From NCBI GenBank assembly GCA_046349915.1, contig JAXMBL010000004.1, positions 1,550,001 to 1,614,000 on the forward strand: a stretch of 64,000 nucleotides of DNA, read 5' to 3'. Within the stretch, counting starts at the first letter, position 1. The number at the start of each line of letters is the position of its first letter. Positions 9,986 to 20,167 of this stretch are shown one piece after another. This DNA comes from CAIXSC01 sp046349915 (GTDB taxonomy: Bacteria > Planctomycetota > Planctomycetia > Pirellulales > Pirellulaceae). Position numbers and translations under genes: made by a program. The notes beneath the pieces are model-generated. The model did no database searches. It was not told the DNA's origin and saw nothing but the letters and a program-made list of their open reading frames with translations.

Positions 9986-12576
9986 ATCGCTTCTTCGGCT
10001 GGCTCTTGGGACTAGAAGATGTTGTCTCGATCGACATGATCGAGCCGACGCTCGCCGCGCCCTGGGCTTCCAACGAGTATGGTCCGTTCTGGCTGCTATT
10101 GGCGATCGCCGCCGGTTTCGCCGGCGCATTCGCTTTCTACCTGCGATGGCAAGATCGAGGTTCGCGCGCCGCTCGCACCTCGCTCGCCGTAGCCCGCGGA
10201 ATGCTCTTCGCGCTGCTGATCCTGACCTTGGCGGAACCGGTATTGCGATTGACGACGACAAGTCGTCAGGCGCCAACCGTCTATGTCGTGATCGATGGCA
10301 CCGACAGCATGGGAATTCGCGATCCGATGACGCCCGCCGACCGGGCCCTCATCGACAAGGCGGTTGGTTGGAATTCCGATCCAGGTTCGTCCGGCGGCAA
10401 CTCGGCGAACGAGGGAATCGCCAAATCAGAAACGCCGCCCGCGAAGGACGGAAGCGACCCGTCGGCTGCCAAGAACGAAAAGGCGGCAGCTGGCAATACG
10501 AACAGCGACGAGAAGCCCATTCCCTCGCGAGTCGATTATGTGCGAGCGTTGCTCCGCAAGGATGGCGGCGGCTGGCTCAAGCGGCTCGAGACCGAGAAGG
10601 GAATTCAACTCCAGCCCTACGTCTTCGACGGACAAACCACTAGCCAGTTGCGAAAGTTGTCGGATACGGGGTTTAGTTTGCGGAGAGCGGTTGATACGGC
10701 GAGTTGGGCGGAGAAGTTGACGACGGAAGGGCAAGTGACGGCGCTGGGGAATGTCTTGGACGACGCGGCTCAGCAGACTGCGTCGGGGCATTTGGCAGGC
10801 GTGATTCTCTTGAGCGATTTTGCTCAAAATTCGGGACTATCGCCGCTGACGGGCGGCGCCGATTCGCCGCTCGCTCGACTGGGAGTACCGGTGTATACGG
10901 TTGGCGTGGGGGCGGTGGAGACGGTCGATCTGGCGTTGGATCTACAAGTTCCACCCACGCTGAAAAAGGGGGAACGAGACGAGTTGATTGTGAAGGTTCG
11001 TTCGGCGGGCCTGCGAGGGCAGACGGCAACGATTCAGTTGACTGCTCGTAAGCTCGGCGGCGAAGAGGGAGAAGCGAGTGCTCCGATTGTGGTCGGTCAA
11101 CAGACTCAATTGCTGGGCGGCGAGGAGCTCACGCCGCTGAAGTTCCCCTTCACGCCCGCCGAAGCGGGGCGGTTTCAGTTCTCCGCGCAGGCTCAACCGT
11201 TGCCGGGCGAAGTGCTCGATCAAAATAACCACGCGGCTCGCGAGGCCACGGTGATCGATGATTATCTGCGACTGATGTATGTGGCATTCGAGCCGACTTG
11301 GGAATGGCGGTTCATCAAGGAAGTGTTTCACCGCGACAAGTTGGTCGGCATGTCCGGCTTCCGCACGTTTTTGAGTTCGTCGGACCCGCGAGTGCGTCAG
11401 GCGAATCCTCTGTTCTTGCCCACGTTGACGCCGCAGCGTCGCGAGTTCTTCGCGCAGGACGTCATCTTTCTGGAGGATCTGCCCGCCACATCGATTGGCA
11501 CGCGGTTTCCCGAGTTGCTGAAGGAGTATGTGCGTGACTTGGGTGGCGGTTTGGTCGTGATCGCTGGTCCGCGATTCGGGCTGCGCGAACTGGCCCAGAC
11601 GCCCATCGCCGAAATGCTGCCGGTGGTGATCGATCCGCAGGCGCGACCTCGCACCGACAAACCGTTCTTGCTGCGACGTACGCCGCTGGCCGCCGAGGAG
11701 CCCTACATGCGGCTCCACGAAAACGCCCAGGAAAACGAGCGAGCCTGGAACAACATGCAAGGGCTCTCCTGGTATCAGCCGGTGGCGAACGTGCGCGAGT
11801 CGGCTCGCGTCTTCGCGGAACATCCCACCGATGTCTGCAAGGATGGACGCACTCGCCAGCCGCTCATCGCGGCTCGCGATTATGGCAAAGGCCAGGTCGT
11901 CTACCTGGGAATCAACGAAACGTGGCGGCTGCGTCGTAAGTACGGCGAGAAGTACTATCGCGAGTTTTGGTCGCAGTTGATCTACCGTTTAGGTATTGGG
12001 CACGCGCTCGGAGACGCCAAGCGGTTCGTCCCTTCGCTCGACCGCACGGTCTATCGCGTCGACGACAAGGTGCGATTGCGGATTGAGGCTTATGACGCCG
12101 ACTACCAGCCGTTGACCGGCGAGGAACTTCCCGAGCCTTCGTTGGAAGCCGAGTTGATCGCGCCCGATCCTCGCGGCGGCCCGCCGCAAACGCGACGAGT
12201 AGTAGTGCCGCTGCTGAAGGCGGGCGAGTTCGAGACGCGGTTCGCGGTCTATACGCCGGGCGAGTACATCTTGCGGATCAAGGATCCGATCGCGGACCGA
12301 TTCGAGGAGCGGCGGTTTGAGGTGACGGCCGAATCGGCCGAACGCCGTCAGGCCGTGCGCGATCTGACGTTGCAGACCGATATCGCGTCGCGATCCGGCG
12401 GCCGATCGTACGAATTGACCAGCGCCGAGCGGTTGGTGGATGACCTGCACGCTGAACCGAGAATTCGGACGGTGACCCGCAATCACGCCTTGTGGACCAC
12501 CCCCCTATGGTTCTCGCTGGTCATGATCCTGATGTTGGGTGAATGGCTGGCTCGGAAACGATTCCAATTGGTATGA
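9982..12576 (+). CDS. VWA / glutamine-amidotransferase-like membrane protein
   Basis: 864 residues with two N-terminal transmembrane helices (about 30-53 and 70-90) and one at the C-terminus (WFSLVMILMLGEWLA). A VWA-like core begins at VYVVIDGTDSMG, a slightly altered MIDAS (Asp-Gly-Thr-Asp-Ser). The region around LKEYVRDLGGGLVVIAG resembles the class I glutamine-amidotransferase-like fold found in these planctomycete proteins, without a visible catalytic triad. Ser/Lys-rich linkers interrupt the VWA domain. It overlaps the BatA-type gene and the next gene by 4 bp each. Confidence 0.8.
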   Translation: MNRFFGWLLGLEDVVSIDMIEPTLAAPWASNEYGPFWLLLAIAAGFAGAFAFYLRWQDRGSRAARTSLAVARGMLFALLILTLAEPVLRLTTTSRQAPTVYVVIDGTDSMGIRDPMTPADRALIDKAVGWNSDPGSSGGNSANEGIAKSETPPAKDGSDPSAAKNEKAAAGNTNSDEKPIPSRVDYVRALLRKDGGGWLKRLETEKGIQLQPYVFDGQTTSQLRKLSDTGFSLRRAVDTASWAEKLTTEGQVTALGNVLDDAAQQTASGHLAGVILLSDFAQNSGLSPLTGGADSPLARLGVPVYTVGVGAVETVDLALDLQVPPTLKKGERDELIVKVRSAGLRGQTATIQLTARKLGGEEGEASAPIVVGQQTQLLGGEELTPLKFPFTPAEAGRFQFSAQAQPLPGEVLDQNNHAAREATVIDDYLRLMYVAFEPTWEWRFIKEVFHRDKLVGMSGFRTFLSSSDPRVRQANPLFLPTLTPQRREFFAQDVIFLEDLPATSIGTRFPELLKEYVRDLGGGLVVIAGPRFGLRELAQTPIAEMLPVVIDPQARPRTDKPFLLRRTPLAAEEPYMRLHENAQENERAWNNMQGLSWYQPVANVRESARVFAEHPTDVCKDGRTRQPLIAARDYGKGQVVYLGINETWRLRRKYGEKYYREFWSQLIYRLGIGHALGDAKRFVPSLDRTVYRVDDKVRLRIEAYDADYQPLTGEELPEPSLEAELIAPDPRGGPPQTRRVVVPLLKAGEFETRFAVYTPGEYILRIKDPIADRFEERRFEVTAESAERRQAVRDLTLQTDIASRSGGRSYELTSAERLVDDLHAEPRIRTVTRNHALWTTPLWFSLVMILMLGEWLARKRFQLV

Positions 12577-14582
12577 GTAACGAAACCATGACCACCGTCG
12601 CTCCTCGACTTGCGCCCCTGCGTCGCCAATTGGCCGCGCTCCATCGCGCTCGCCACTCGACTCGTCAAGTGGCGGCGTGGAGCGTGGTGGCGCTCGCGGT
12701 GGTCGGGGCGCTCGCCTCGCTCTGGGCGCTCGACGTGCGTTTTGAACTCAGCGTCGCCCAACGCCTGGTCATGCTGGCGCTCGCGGCGGGGGCGGTGGCG
12801 TGGGTCTATCGCAAGTTCGCCGCCGAGCTATTGGCGAAACGCGAATCGATTTTCGAGGTAGCGCTGCTGGTGGAGCGGCGGCATCGAATTGATACCGATC
12901 TGGTGGCGGCGTTGCAGTTCGAGTCGCCGGAAGCCAATCAGTGGGGATCGTCGCAGTTGGAAGCCGCCGTGATCGACCAAGTCGCGGTCAGCGGCGAGCG
13001 GTTGGAAGTATTTGATGGTTTCTCGCGCGAGCAGGCGACGCGACGCGCATCGTGGTTCTTGCTGGCCCTGTTGGTCTTGGGAGGAACGGCCTTTTTCTTC
13101 CCCGGCCATGCACGCGTCTTCTGGAACCGATTGTGGTTGGGGAGCATGCATTACCCGACGCGTACCGTCATCGAGCGGATCGCGATCAATGATCAACTGG
13201 TGCTTGATGTCGCCACGCGTGCCACGTCTCCGCGCCGCAGCGCGGCGGCACAGGGACGGGCGCTGCTGTTTTTGGTGCGAGCGACCGGCGAGCGGCCCGC
13301 GGATGGATTGGTGCGGATCGGTTCGCTCCGCGGCGGAGCGACTCGCCCCATCGAACTGAGCGAACTCACCCTGGAGGAACGTCGCTCGCGGGTCGAGGCC
13401 GCCGTGAAGGCGTTGGAGGAAGTCGCCGCCGAAGGATCTTCCAGCAGCGGCCCCACCGTGGATGACGCCACGCTCTTGCCGTATCTCGATTGCGAGTCGG
13501 CCGAGGTGGCCTCTCTCTGGCGACAGGCGCGTGATGCCACGACGACCTGGGCCGAAGTCTCGAAAGCGACTCAAGCGTTATTAACGGACTGGGACGCACG
13601 GGCCGAGACGGCGACGGTCTACCGCGGCGAATTGGGACGATTGGTCGAGTCGATCGAGTACAAGGTGTTTCTGGGAGATGCGTGGACCGACCCGGCCGAG
13701 GTGGCGATGACGCCTCGGCCCTTGGTCGAACCGCGGCTGAAGGCGACGGCGCCAAGTTATGCCAAGGGCGCCGAGACCGTCCGCGAGATGGGGCCGGGAC
13801 GCTTGACGGTGCTGGAAGGTTCAACGGTCGACGTCGCGCTCGAATGCACCAACGGCAAGCGACTCAAGGAAGCATGGTTGACATGGTTGGCGACCACGGG
13901 ACCGCGACGATTCAACCTCAAAGCGACCGACGAAAGCCAGACGAGCTGGAAGTTGGTTGCGGCGGAAAGTCCATTCCGGGAGGTGAGGGAAGATCTGCGG
14001 TTCGAACTGCAAGTGCGGGACGAAGATGGTCTCACGCTGGAGACTCCGCTGGCGGGAATTGTGCGGGTGCAACCCGACCGATCCCCATCTGCCGCCATTC
14101 AACTAGTGCATCGGGTGGTTCTCCCTGCGGCCAAGCCGGTCTTGCAATACCGCATACTCGACGATTACGGCATCTCACGAATCGAGTTGCATATGCGGGT
14201 CACTCGGCGACAGAATGGGACGTTGGCGGAGACGGGAGTCCCCCGTTCGGAGGTCAGCGAAGGGGCGGCGCTCGATGACAGTTCCGTGTTGCTCTCGCAG
14301 CCGGCGAAAATCGTCCGTGCGTCGGAGTTGCCCTTGAATGGGAACAAAGCGGTCGAATTGGCGCCGCTCAAGCTCGAGAAAGGCGATCAACTCACGCTCG
14401 TCCTGGAAGTGACCGACTATCGGGGCGAAGGGCAGGGGAGCAGCTTCCGGAGCGAGCCAGTGACGTTGGAAATTTCCGACGAAGCGGGGGTGCTGTCGGC
14501 GGTGCTTGAGGCGGACCAGAAGGCGGAAGAGCGTTTGACGGAAATCATCAAGCGGCAATTGGGCATCGGCGAAACGCCGTAG
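12573..14582 (+). CDS. DUF4175-like membrane protein of the BatA/VWA operon
   Basis: 669 residues. The ATG at 12573 is chosen because it gives the ATGA overlap seen throughout the operon; an in-frame start at 12543 would overlap by 33 bp. Two N-terminal transmembrane helices (near WSVVALAVVGALASLWAL and LVMLALAAGAVAWVY) precede a third around residue 160-180 (FLLALLVLGGTAFFF). The rest is a large, probably periplasmic region with beta-rich segments. The layout resembles DUF4175 proteins, but no catalytic motif is visible. Confidence 0.7.
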   Translation: MSNETMTTVAPRLAPLRRQLAALHRARHSTRQVAAWSVVALAVVGALASLWALDVRFELSVAQRLVMLALAAGAVAWVYRKFAAELLAKRESIFEVALLVERRHRIDTDLVAALQFESPEANQWGSSQLEAAVIDQVAVSGERLEVFDGFSREQATRRASWFLLALLVLGGTAFFFPGHARVFWNRLWLGSMHYPTRTVIERIAINDQLVLDVATRATSPRRSAAAQGRALLFLVRATGERPADGLVRIGSLRGGATRPIELSELTLEERRSRVEAAVKALEEVAAEGSSSSGPTVDDATLLPYLDCESAEVASLWRQARDATTTWAEVSKATQALLTDWDARAETATVYRGELGRLVESIEYKVFLGDAWTDPAEVAMTPRPLVEPRLKATAPSYAKGAETVREMGPGRLTVLEGSTVDVALECTNGKRLKEAWLTWLATTGPRRFNLKATDESQTSWKLVAAESPFREVREDLRFELQVRDEDGLTLETPLAGIVRVQPDRSPSAAIQLVHRVVLPAAKPVLQYRILDDYGISRIELHMRVTRRQNGTLAETGVPRSEVSEGAALDDSSVLLSQPAKIVRASELPLNGNKAVELAPLKLEKGDQLTLVLEVTDYRGEGQGSSFRSEPVTLEISDEAGVLSAVLEADQKAEERLTEIIKRQLGIGETP

Positions 14583-14600
14583 TTTTCAGGAGGAAGGCAC

Positions 14601-17600
14601 ATGCGGAGCGAACTCATGCGGATCACGAAGACTCGCGCTACGTTCACGGCAGGATGGCTCGCGCTTGCGCTGGCCTCGCCCTTGTGGGTGTTTGGCGCCG
14701 ACGATGCCGAAAAGTTGCGGCAAAAACAGGCTGCTCAGGAAAAGGCCAGAACGCTGGCCCGCGAGTTGGTCTCGGGAATTCTGGAGCTGCAAATCCGCCA
14801 GCTCGAAGAAAACGGACTCGACCGCCAGCCCGTGCTGCGCGATATCCGCGAAATGCAAAAGCACGTCGACACGATCTCCGCCAAGCAAATGGAGGAGGTA
14901 GTGCAACTGCTGGTGAAAGCCCAGGAAGGTTCGCAGAAGGAACGGATGACGCGGTTTCAAGACGCGCGGACTCGCGTGCGCGAAATCGTCGTGGAACTGA
15001 TGAGCGAGCGGCAGAAGTTGTATCGACGTTTGCAAGTGGCTCGTGTCAGCGCTCAGGTCCGTCAACTCATTGGTTACGAAACCAAAGTTCTGACCGTGAC
15101 AAAGGCCCTACCGAATGAAACGCCCGATCGTCGCGATGCCTTGCTGTTCAACGCACTCGAAGATCAAACCGACGTTGCGGCTCTCTATTTACAGTTGGTG
15201 GCGACACTCAAGGATCTCACGGGTTGGAGCGGCGATGTGGCTGTCGGCGCGACCGAGGGCCTGCGAGTTCTGAAGGCGGCGGCCATCGATGAACAGTTGA
15301 AGGGATCGCTAGAGTCCTTGCGCGACAGCCGGTTTCCCGTCGCGGTGGAACATGAGGAAGCGGTGATCCGCGGTCTGAAGGCGCTATTGCAAAAGCTGGA
15401 AGAATCACGCGGTCAAGTAACCTCGGACCGCGAAGCCGCGCTGAAGATGGTTCGCGAAATGATGAAGAAGCAAGAGCAGTTGCGCGAACAGACGCGTCAG
15501 GCCGACCTCGCGCCTCCCAAACGAGACGAGCTCGTCCAACAGCAACAGCAAGTCCAGGAACAACTCGGACAAATCGCTCAAGAATTGGAGAAATTTCCCA
15601 CCACCTCCCCACTGCTCGAACAGGCCAAGGCCGCTTCGCTCGAGGCGACTCAGCAACTGTTCGAAGAGAAACGCAATGAGGCGTTGGCGGAACAGAACAA
15701 AGTGATCGGCAGCTTGGCGGAAGTTGCTCAGCAATTGCAGCGAGCCGTGGAATTGGAGCAGGGAAGCAAGAGCGCCGACCAACTGGCCGCCGAAGTCGCT
15801 CAACTGGAAAAGACGCAGCAAGAAGTCGCCAAGGCGGACCAAACGCAAACCGAAGCCAATACAGCGGCTGAAAAAGAACCCGCGGCTGCGAAGGCCAAGG
15901 AAGAGGAGGTTGCGACTCAATTGGAGAAGGCCGCTCAGCCGATGGATCTGTCTCCTGTCGTGAAGTCCCAGCTTGACGAAGCGCGACAGGCTGCGAAGGA
16001 TGCCGCCGATCAACTTGCCAAGGCGACGGCGTCGCCGGCCGATCAGAAACCCGAAGCCATGGAGTCGGCTCAAGAGGCAGTCGCCGAAGCGGATCGCAAG
16101 GTCGAACAAGCCGCGGCCGAAATCGCCGCTCAATTGGCCGATGCGAAGCGCCGCCAACTGGCCGTCGAAGTGGGTGAATTGGCGCGTGCCGCCGAAGCGC
16201 TCGAACGGGCCGCGGCAGCGGAACGCGAGTTGGCCAAGGCCGCCGAGCAAGCGGCAAAAGACGAGGGACTCAGCAAAGAAGCAGCCGATGCACTCGCCGC
16301 GGAACAGGCCGAAATCAATCGAGTCGCCGAGAAAACAGCGGAAGGCGTGAAGAACACGGCGCCCGAAGCGGCGAAGCAGTTGGCCGATTCGGCGCCCAAG
16401 CGAGCCGACGTGCAAAAGCAACTCGACGCCGCCGCCCAAAAGCCGGGTGAAGAATCGAAGGCCGCGGCGAAACAAGCCGCGGAGGATGCGAAGCAAGCGG
16501 CCGACAAGTTGGCCGATGCGGCGTCAGAACTACGCCGCGAAGCAGGCGAGGCGGCCAAGGAACTGGCCGCGCTCGCGGGAAAGCAGTTGGAGGAAGTCGC
16601 GAAGGCTCGTGACGCCGTCGAGCAGGCGTTGGAGGATGCCTCGCGGCAAAACGACGCCGGTAATCAGGAGATGCTGGCCCAGGCGCTCGAAAAAGTGCAG
16701 GCCGCTCAAGAGAAGCAGCAGAAGGCCCAAGGTCGAGAAGCCGCCGCTAAGGCTCAGGCCATGGAACGGCAGATTGCCGCCGCCCAAGCTCAACAAGCGG
16801 AAGCGGATCGCGAAGCGGAGGCGCTCAAGCGAGGGCAAGCGAATAGTCCCGTCGACGCCGCGTCGGAACAGCAGGAAGTCGCCGATCAGACGAGCGAGCT
16901 CGCGAAGGATGCTCCGGGAGAACTCGCCGAAGCGCTGCGCGAAGCCAACAAAGCCGCCGCGCAAGCAGCCAAGGATACGCTCGCCAATCAACCTGCTCGC
17001 GCGGAGAACGCTCGCCAACAAGCTCGTGAAGCGCTGGCCAAGGCGGCTGAGTTGGCGGAGAAGATGACCGCTGCCGCCGAACAGCAACCGGCGGGCAAAC
17101 CAGACGCGGCCGCTCAGGCGGACGTCACCGCTCAGGCCGAGGAAGCTCGCGAGGCGGCCGGAATGGGCGATCCCGAGGCAGCACAGGCTTTGGCGGAGGC
17201 TCAGCAAGCCTCTGAAATGGCCGAACAGGCGCTCGCCAAGGGGAATGAGGCGGCCGCCGCTGAAGCGCAGAAGAAGGCGGGCGAGGCGCTCGCGCGGGCC
17301 GAAGAACAGTTGGAACAAGCGATGCGCGAAAACGCCAAGCAAGCGGCCGAGCAACTGGCGAAGCAGGGAGAGGTCGCCGAGCAACTTGCGGAACAGGTCG
17401 CCAAAGTCGACGCCGCCGCGGCGGCTGCGCTGCGGCAAGCCGAACGGATTGCCGAGCAAGCGACCGAACCCATGGAGGCGGGCCAGGCGGCGGCGAAACC
17501 GGCGCCCAATGCGCAAGCGAACAACCCGATGCCCATGGGGAAGCCCGCGGGTGATCAACCGGCTGGAAAGCAGCCCATGGGCGACTCGCCGCAAGGCAAA

Positions 17601-19028
17601 TCGCCGATGGCCGATACGCCAATGGGGCAAGGCCCCATGCCGAATGTCGCCGATGCGGCGCCCATGGCTGATCCTGAGGCTCTGCAAGCGGCTCGTGAAA
17701 ACGTCGAGCGAGCGGAGCAGCAGGCGGCGGCGAGTCTCGCGGCTCGCGAGGCTCAGATCCGCCGTGATCGCGATGTCGCCGAGATGCTCGCCAAGCTCGC
17801 CCAGGAGCAGCAGGAAGCTCGCGAGGAAATCGCCAAACAGGCCGCGACGTTGGAGCAACTCGCCCAGAACGACGGTGATATGAATGGCGAACCTCAGCCG
17901 GGCGAATCGCCGACCGATGCGAATGCTCAGAATGCGAATAGTCCGCAGCAGGGCAAACCTGAGAGCGGCGACAATCCGCCTGGAAAAACTCCGGCGGCGA
18001 AGGCGGGGCAAAATGCGAAAGCGAAGCCCATGCCCGCGGGGCAGAACGCGGGTGAAAAGCCCTCGACTCCACCCGGCCAAACTCCACCCGCCAAACCGGC
18101 GACCCCGGAACAATTGGCCGCCGCTCAAGCCCTGCGTGATGCTCAACAGCGATTCGCTCAAGCTCAACGAGCCACGGGGCAGGGAGCTGCCGAGATCTCG
18201 CGCCAGGATGAAGTGGTGAATCCACCGCTGCGCGAGGCGCTCGAAACGGCCTCGCAGTTGGCGGAAGAAATGCTCCCACCGGCGCCCGATCTCGCGTCGG
18301 CGGACACTCCGACTCCTGCTGATCCCGCGGCGGGAGACATGCCGCCGAGCCAGCCGCAAGGGAAGGGGGAAGCAAGCGAAAAGTCGTCGCAGCCTAATGC
18401 CGGTGATTCCGCGGCCAAACCAGCGGGTCAACCTGCTCAACCCGCTGGCAACCGTCCACAAATGGACCGCCAACTGGGGACAGGATTCGTTCCCAACTCG
18501 CCCGAACTGACGGCTCAACAGATCGCTGGCGCCGAGGCGCAGGCGGAAGCTCGCGAGCTGCTCGGTCCGCCGCCGGAAGCGGCTCAGGCCGAGGAGTCGG
18601 GGTTGGCGGCCAGTGAGCAATCGCCCATGGAGGGATCGCCCATGTCTCCCAGCCAAGACGCGACGGCTCAGTCGCAGCAAGCTGCCGCGAACGCCGAATC
18701 GCAAGCGAATCAGAATGCGACGTCGGAGAGCGCCAAGGATGCCAAGGCCTCGACTCGCTCGACCGGCAAGGCGGCGCAAAGTGCTCGCACTCCCATGAAT
18801 GACGGACCGCAGGATAAGCCGCCCATGCTTGATCCAGCTCAACAAGCCGATAGCCGCGCCGCGGATTCGAAGGAAGATGCGGAGGTGCGGGCGCGGAAGC
18901 TGGAAAAAGAACCCTGGTTCTCGAAACTCCCGGCGCATTTGCAGCAGGGGCGAGCCGCCCGTGGGCGAGGCAAACTGCCGCCGGGCTATGAAGATCTGCT
19001 CAAGCGGTACTTTGAAGTACGCGATTAG
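14601..19028 (+). CDS. Giant Ala/Gln/Glu-rich coiled-coil exported protein
   Basis: 1475 residues with start ATG at 14601 and a strong ribosome site (AGGAGGAAGG) upstream. A signal peptide (AGWLALALASPLWVFGAD) is followed by ~1000 residues of low-complexity helical sequence dominated by Ala, Gln, Glu and Lys, interspersed with Met/Pro/Gly-rich tracts such as PMGKPAGDQPAGKQPMG. The C-terminus is ordered: WFSKLPAHLQQ, then LPPGYEDLLKRYFE, a type of tail seen on proteins in planctomycete MoxR operons. It is probably a periplasmic fibrous or scaffold protein working with its BatA/VWA neighbours. This is inferred from composition and context. Confidence 0.75.
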   Translation: MRSELMRITKTRATFTAGWLALALASPLWVFGADDAEKLRQKQAAQEKARTLARELVSGILELQIRQLEENGLDRQPVLRDIREMQKHVDTISAKQMEEVVQLLVKAQEGSQKERMTRFQDARTRVREIVVELMSERQKLYRRLQVARVSAQVRQLIGYETKVLTVTKALPNETPDRRDALLFNALEDQTDVAALYLQLVATLKDLTGWSGDVAVGATEGLRVLKAAAIDEQLKGSLESLRDSRFPVAVEHEEAVIRGLKALLQKLEESRGQVTSDREAALKMVREMMKKQEQLREQTRQADLAPPKRDELVQQQQQVQEQLGQIAQELEKFPTTSPLLEQAKAASLEATQQLFEEKRNEALAEQNKVIGSLAEVAQQLQRAVELEQGSKSADQLAAEVAQLEKTQQEVAKADQTQTEANTAAEKEPAAAKAKEEEVATQLEKAAQPMDLSPVVKSQLDEARQAAKDAADQLAKATASPADQKPEAMESAQEAVAEADRKVEQAAAEIAAQLADAKRRQLAVEVGELARAAEALERAAAAERELAKAAEQAAKDEGLSKEAADALAAEQAEINRVAEKTAEGVKNTAPEAAKQLADSAPKRADVQKQLDAAAQKPGEESKAAAKQAAEDAKQAADKLADAASELRREAGEAAKELAALAGKQLEEVAKARDAVEQALEDASRQNDAGNQEMLAQALEKVQAAQEKQQKAQGREAAAKAQAMERQIAAAQAQQAEADREAEALKRGQANSPVDAASEQQEVADQTSELAKDAPGELAEALREANKAAAQAAKDTLANQPARAENARQQAREALAKAAELAEKMTAAAEQQPAGKPDAAAQADVTAQAEEAREAAGMGDPEAAQALAEAQQASEMAEQALAKGNEAAAAEAQKKAGEALARAEEQLEQAMRENAKQAAEQLAKQGEVAEQLAEQVAKVDAAAAAALRQAERIAEQATEPMEAGQAAAKPAPNAQANNPMPMGKPAGDQPAGKQPMGDSPQGKSPMADTPMGQGPMPNVADAAPMADPEALQAARENVERAEQQAAASLAAREAQIRRDRDVAEMLAKLAQEQQEAREEIAKQAATLEQLAQNDGDMNGEPQPGESPTDANAQNANSPQQGKPESGDNPPGKTPAAKAGQNAKAKPMPAGQNAGEKPSTPPGQTPPAKPATPEQLAAAQALRDAQQRFAQAQRATGQGAAEISRQDEVVNPPLREALETASQLAEEMLPPAPDLASADTPTPADPAAGDMPPSQPQGKGEASEKSSQPNAGDSAAKPAGQPAQPAGNRPQMDRQLGTGFVPNSPELTAQQIAGAEAQAEARELLGPPPEAAQAEESGLAASEQSPMEGSPMSPSQDATAQSQQAAANAESQANQNATSESAKDAKASTRSTGKAAQSARTPMNDGPQDKPPMLDPAQQADSRAADSKEDAEVRARKLEKEPWFSKLPAHLQQGRAARGRGKLPPGYEDLLKRYFEVRD

Positions 19029-19063
19029 TGCGAAGTCAACACTGTGTTGAGGAATACGACATC

Positions 19064-20098
19064 ATGAGTAATGAAATGGACCAGAACGATTTGGCGGCCG
19101 TGAAAAAGGTGCACGCCGCTTACGGACGAATGCGCGAGGAATTGTCCAAGGTGATCGTCGGGCAAGGCGAAGTGGTCGAGCAGGTCTTGGTCGCCATGCT
19201 CGCCCGCGGCCACGCATTGCTGGAAGGCGTGCCGGGGTTGGCGAAAACGCTGTTGGTCAGTTCGCTGGCCGATGCCATGCATCTCACCTACAAGCGAATT
19301 CAGTTCACGCCCGACCTGATGCCCAGCGACGTGACGGGCGCCGAGGTGATTCAGGAAGATCCCGAGACGCGAGAACGCCGCTATCGCTTCTTGCAGGGGC
19401 CGATTTTCGCGAACATGATTCTGGCGGACGAAATCAACCGCACGCCGCCTAAGACTCAAGCCGCGATGCTGGAGGCGATGCAGGAACGACAAGTCAGCGC
19501 GGGAGGCAAGATTCACGCGCTGCCGGCGCCCTTCTTCGTGCTGGCGACGCAAAATCCGCTCGAACAAGAAGGCACCTACCCGCTGCCCGAAGCGCAGCTC
19601 GATCGCTTCCTGCTGTACATTCGCGTCGACTATCCCACGGGCGCCGAAGAGTGGGAGATTGCTCGCCGCGTGACGGGCGGTCAGCTCGGCAAGATTCAGG
19701 CCTGCTTGAGCGAGAGCGAAATCCTGGAGTACCAGAAGCTGGTCATGCGAGTGCCGGTCAGCGATCAGGTGTTGGGATACGCCTGGAAGTTGGTGCGCTC
19801 GTCGCGCCCCGGTTCGGCTGAAGCCAAGGATGTCCCCGAAGTGAACGAGTATGTTAGCTGGGGAGCTGGCCCGCGCGGCGTGTTGGCCCTCATCACGGCG
19901 GCGAAAGCTCGAGCGATTCTGAATGGCCGACACCACGCGACGGTGGGGGACATTCAGGCAGTGGCCAAGCCAGCTCTGCGTCACCGCTTGGCCTGCAATT
20001 ACGCCGCTCAAGCGAAGGGCATTAATCCCGAAAAGATGATCGAGAAACTACTGGCCGCCATCCCCGCCGACCGCCACTACGAAAAGCCCGCGGCCTGA
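19064..20098 (+). CDS. MoxR-family AAA+ ATPase
   Basis: 344 residues. The ATG at 19064 is preferred over GTG at 19028 because it has GAGGAA upstream and begins near the normal family N-terminus. Walker A is GVPGLAKTLL, Walker B is ILADEINRTPPKTQAAMLEAM, and the sensor region is FFVLATQNPLEQEGTYPLPE, all typical of MoxR. The C-terminal lid domain is present. MoxR ATPases act as chaperones for VWA-domain proteins; here a DUF58 protein follows and BatA/VWA proteins precede it, the classical partnership. Confidence 0.95.
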   Translation: MSNEMDQNDLAAVKKVHAAYGRMREELSKVIVGQGEVVEQVLVAMLARGHALLEGVPGLAKTLLVSSLADAMHLTYKRIQFTPDLMPSDVTGAEVIQEDPETRERRYRFLQGPIFANMILADEINRTPPKTQAAMLEAMQERQVSAGGKIHALPAPFFVLATQNPLEQEGTYPLPEAQLDRFLLYIRVDYPTGAEEWEIARRVTGGQLGKIQACLSESEILEYQKLVMRVPVSDQVLGYAWKLVRSSRPGSAEAKDVPEVNEYVSWGAGPRGVLALITAAKARAILNGRHHATVGDIQAVAKPALRHRLACNYAAQAKGINPEKMIEKLLAAIPADRHYEKPAA

Positions 20099-20167
20099 TC
20101 GGAACCACAACACTCGCTCCACAACGCTCGATCCGCAGCCATGCGCCTGGTGCAAATCGGATGACCT

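Noticed and set aside
16530..18938. Long minus-strand open frame of ~800 codons opposite the coiled-coil gene
   Set aside because: It is a mirror of the low-complexity GC-rich plus-strand gene; the translation is Arg/Leu-rich with no domain.
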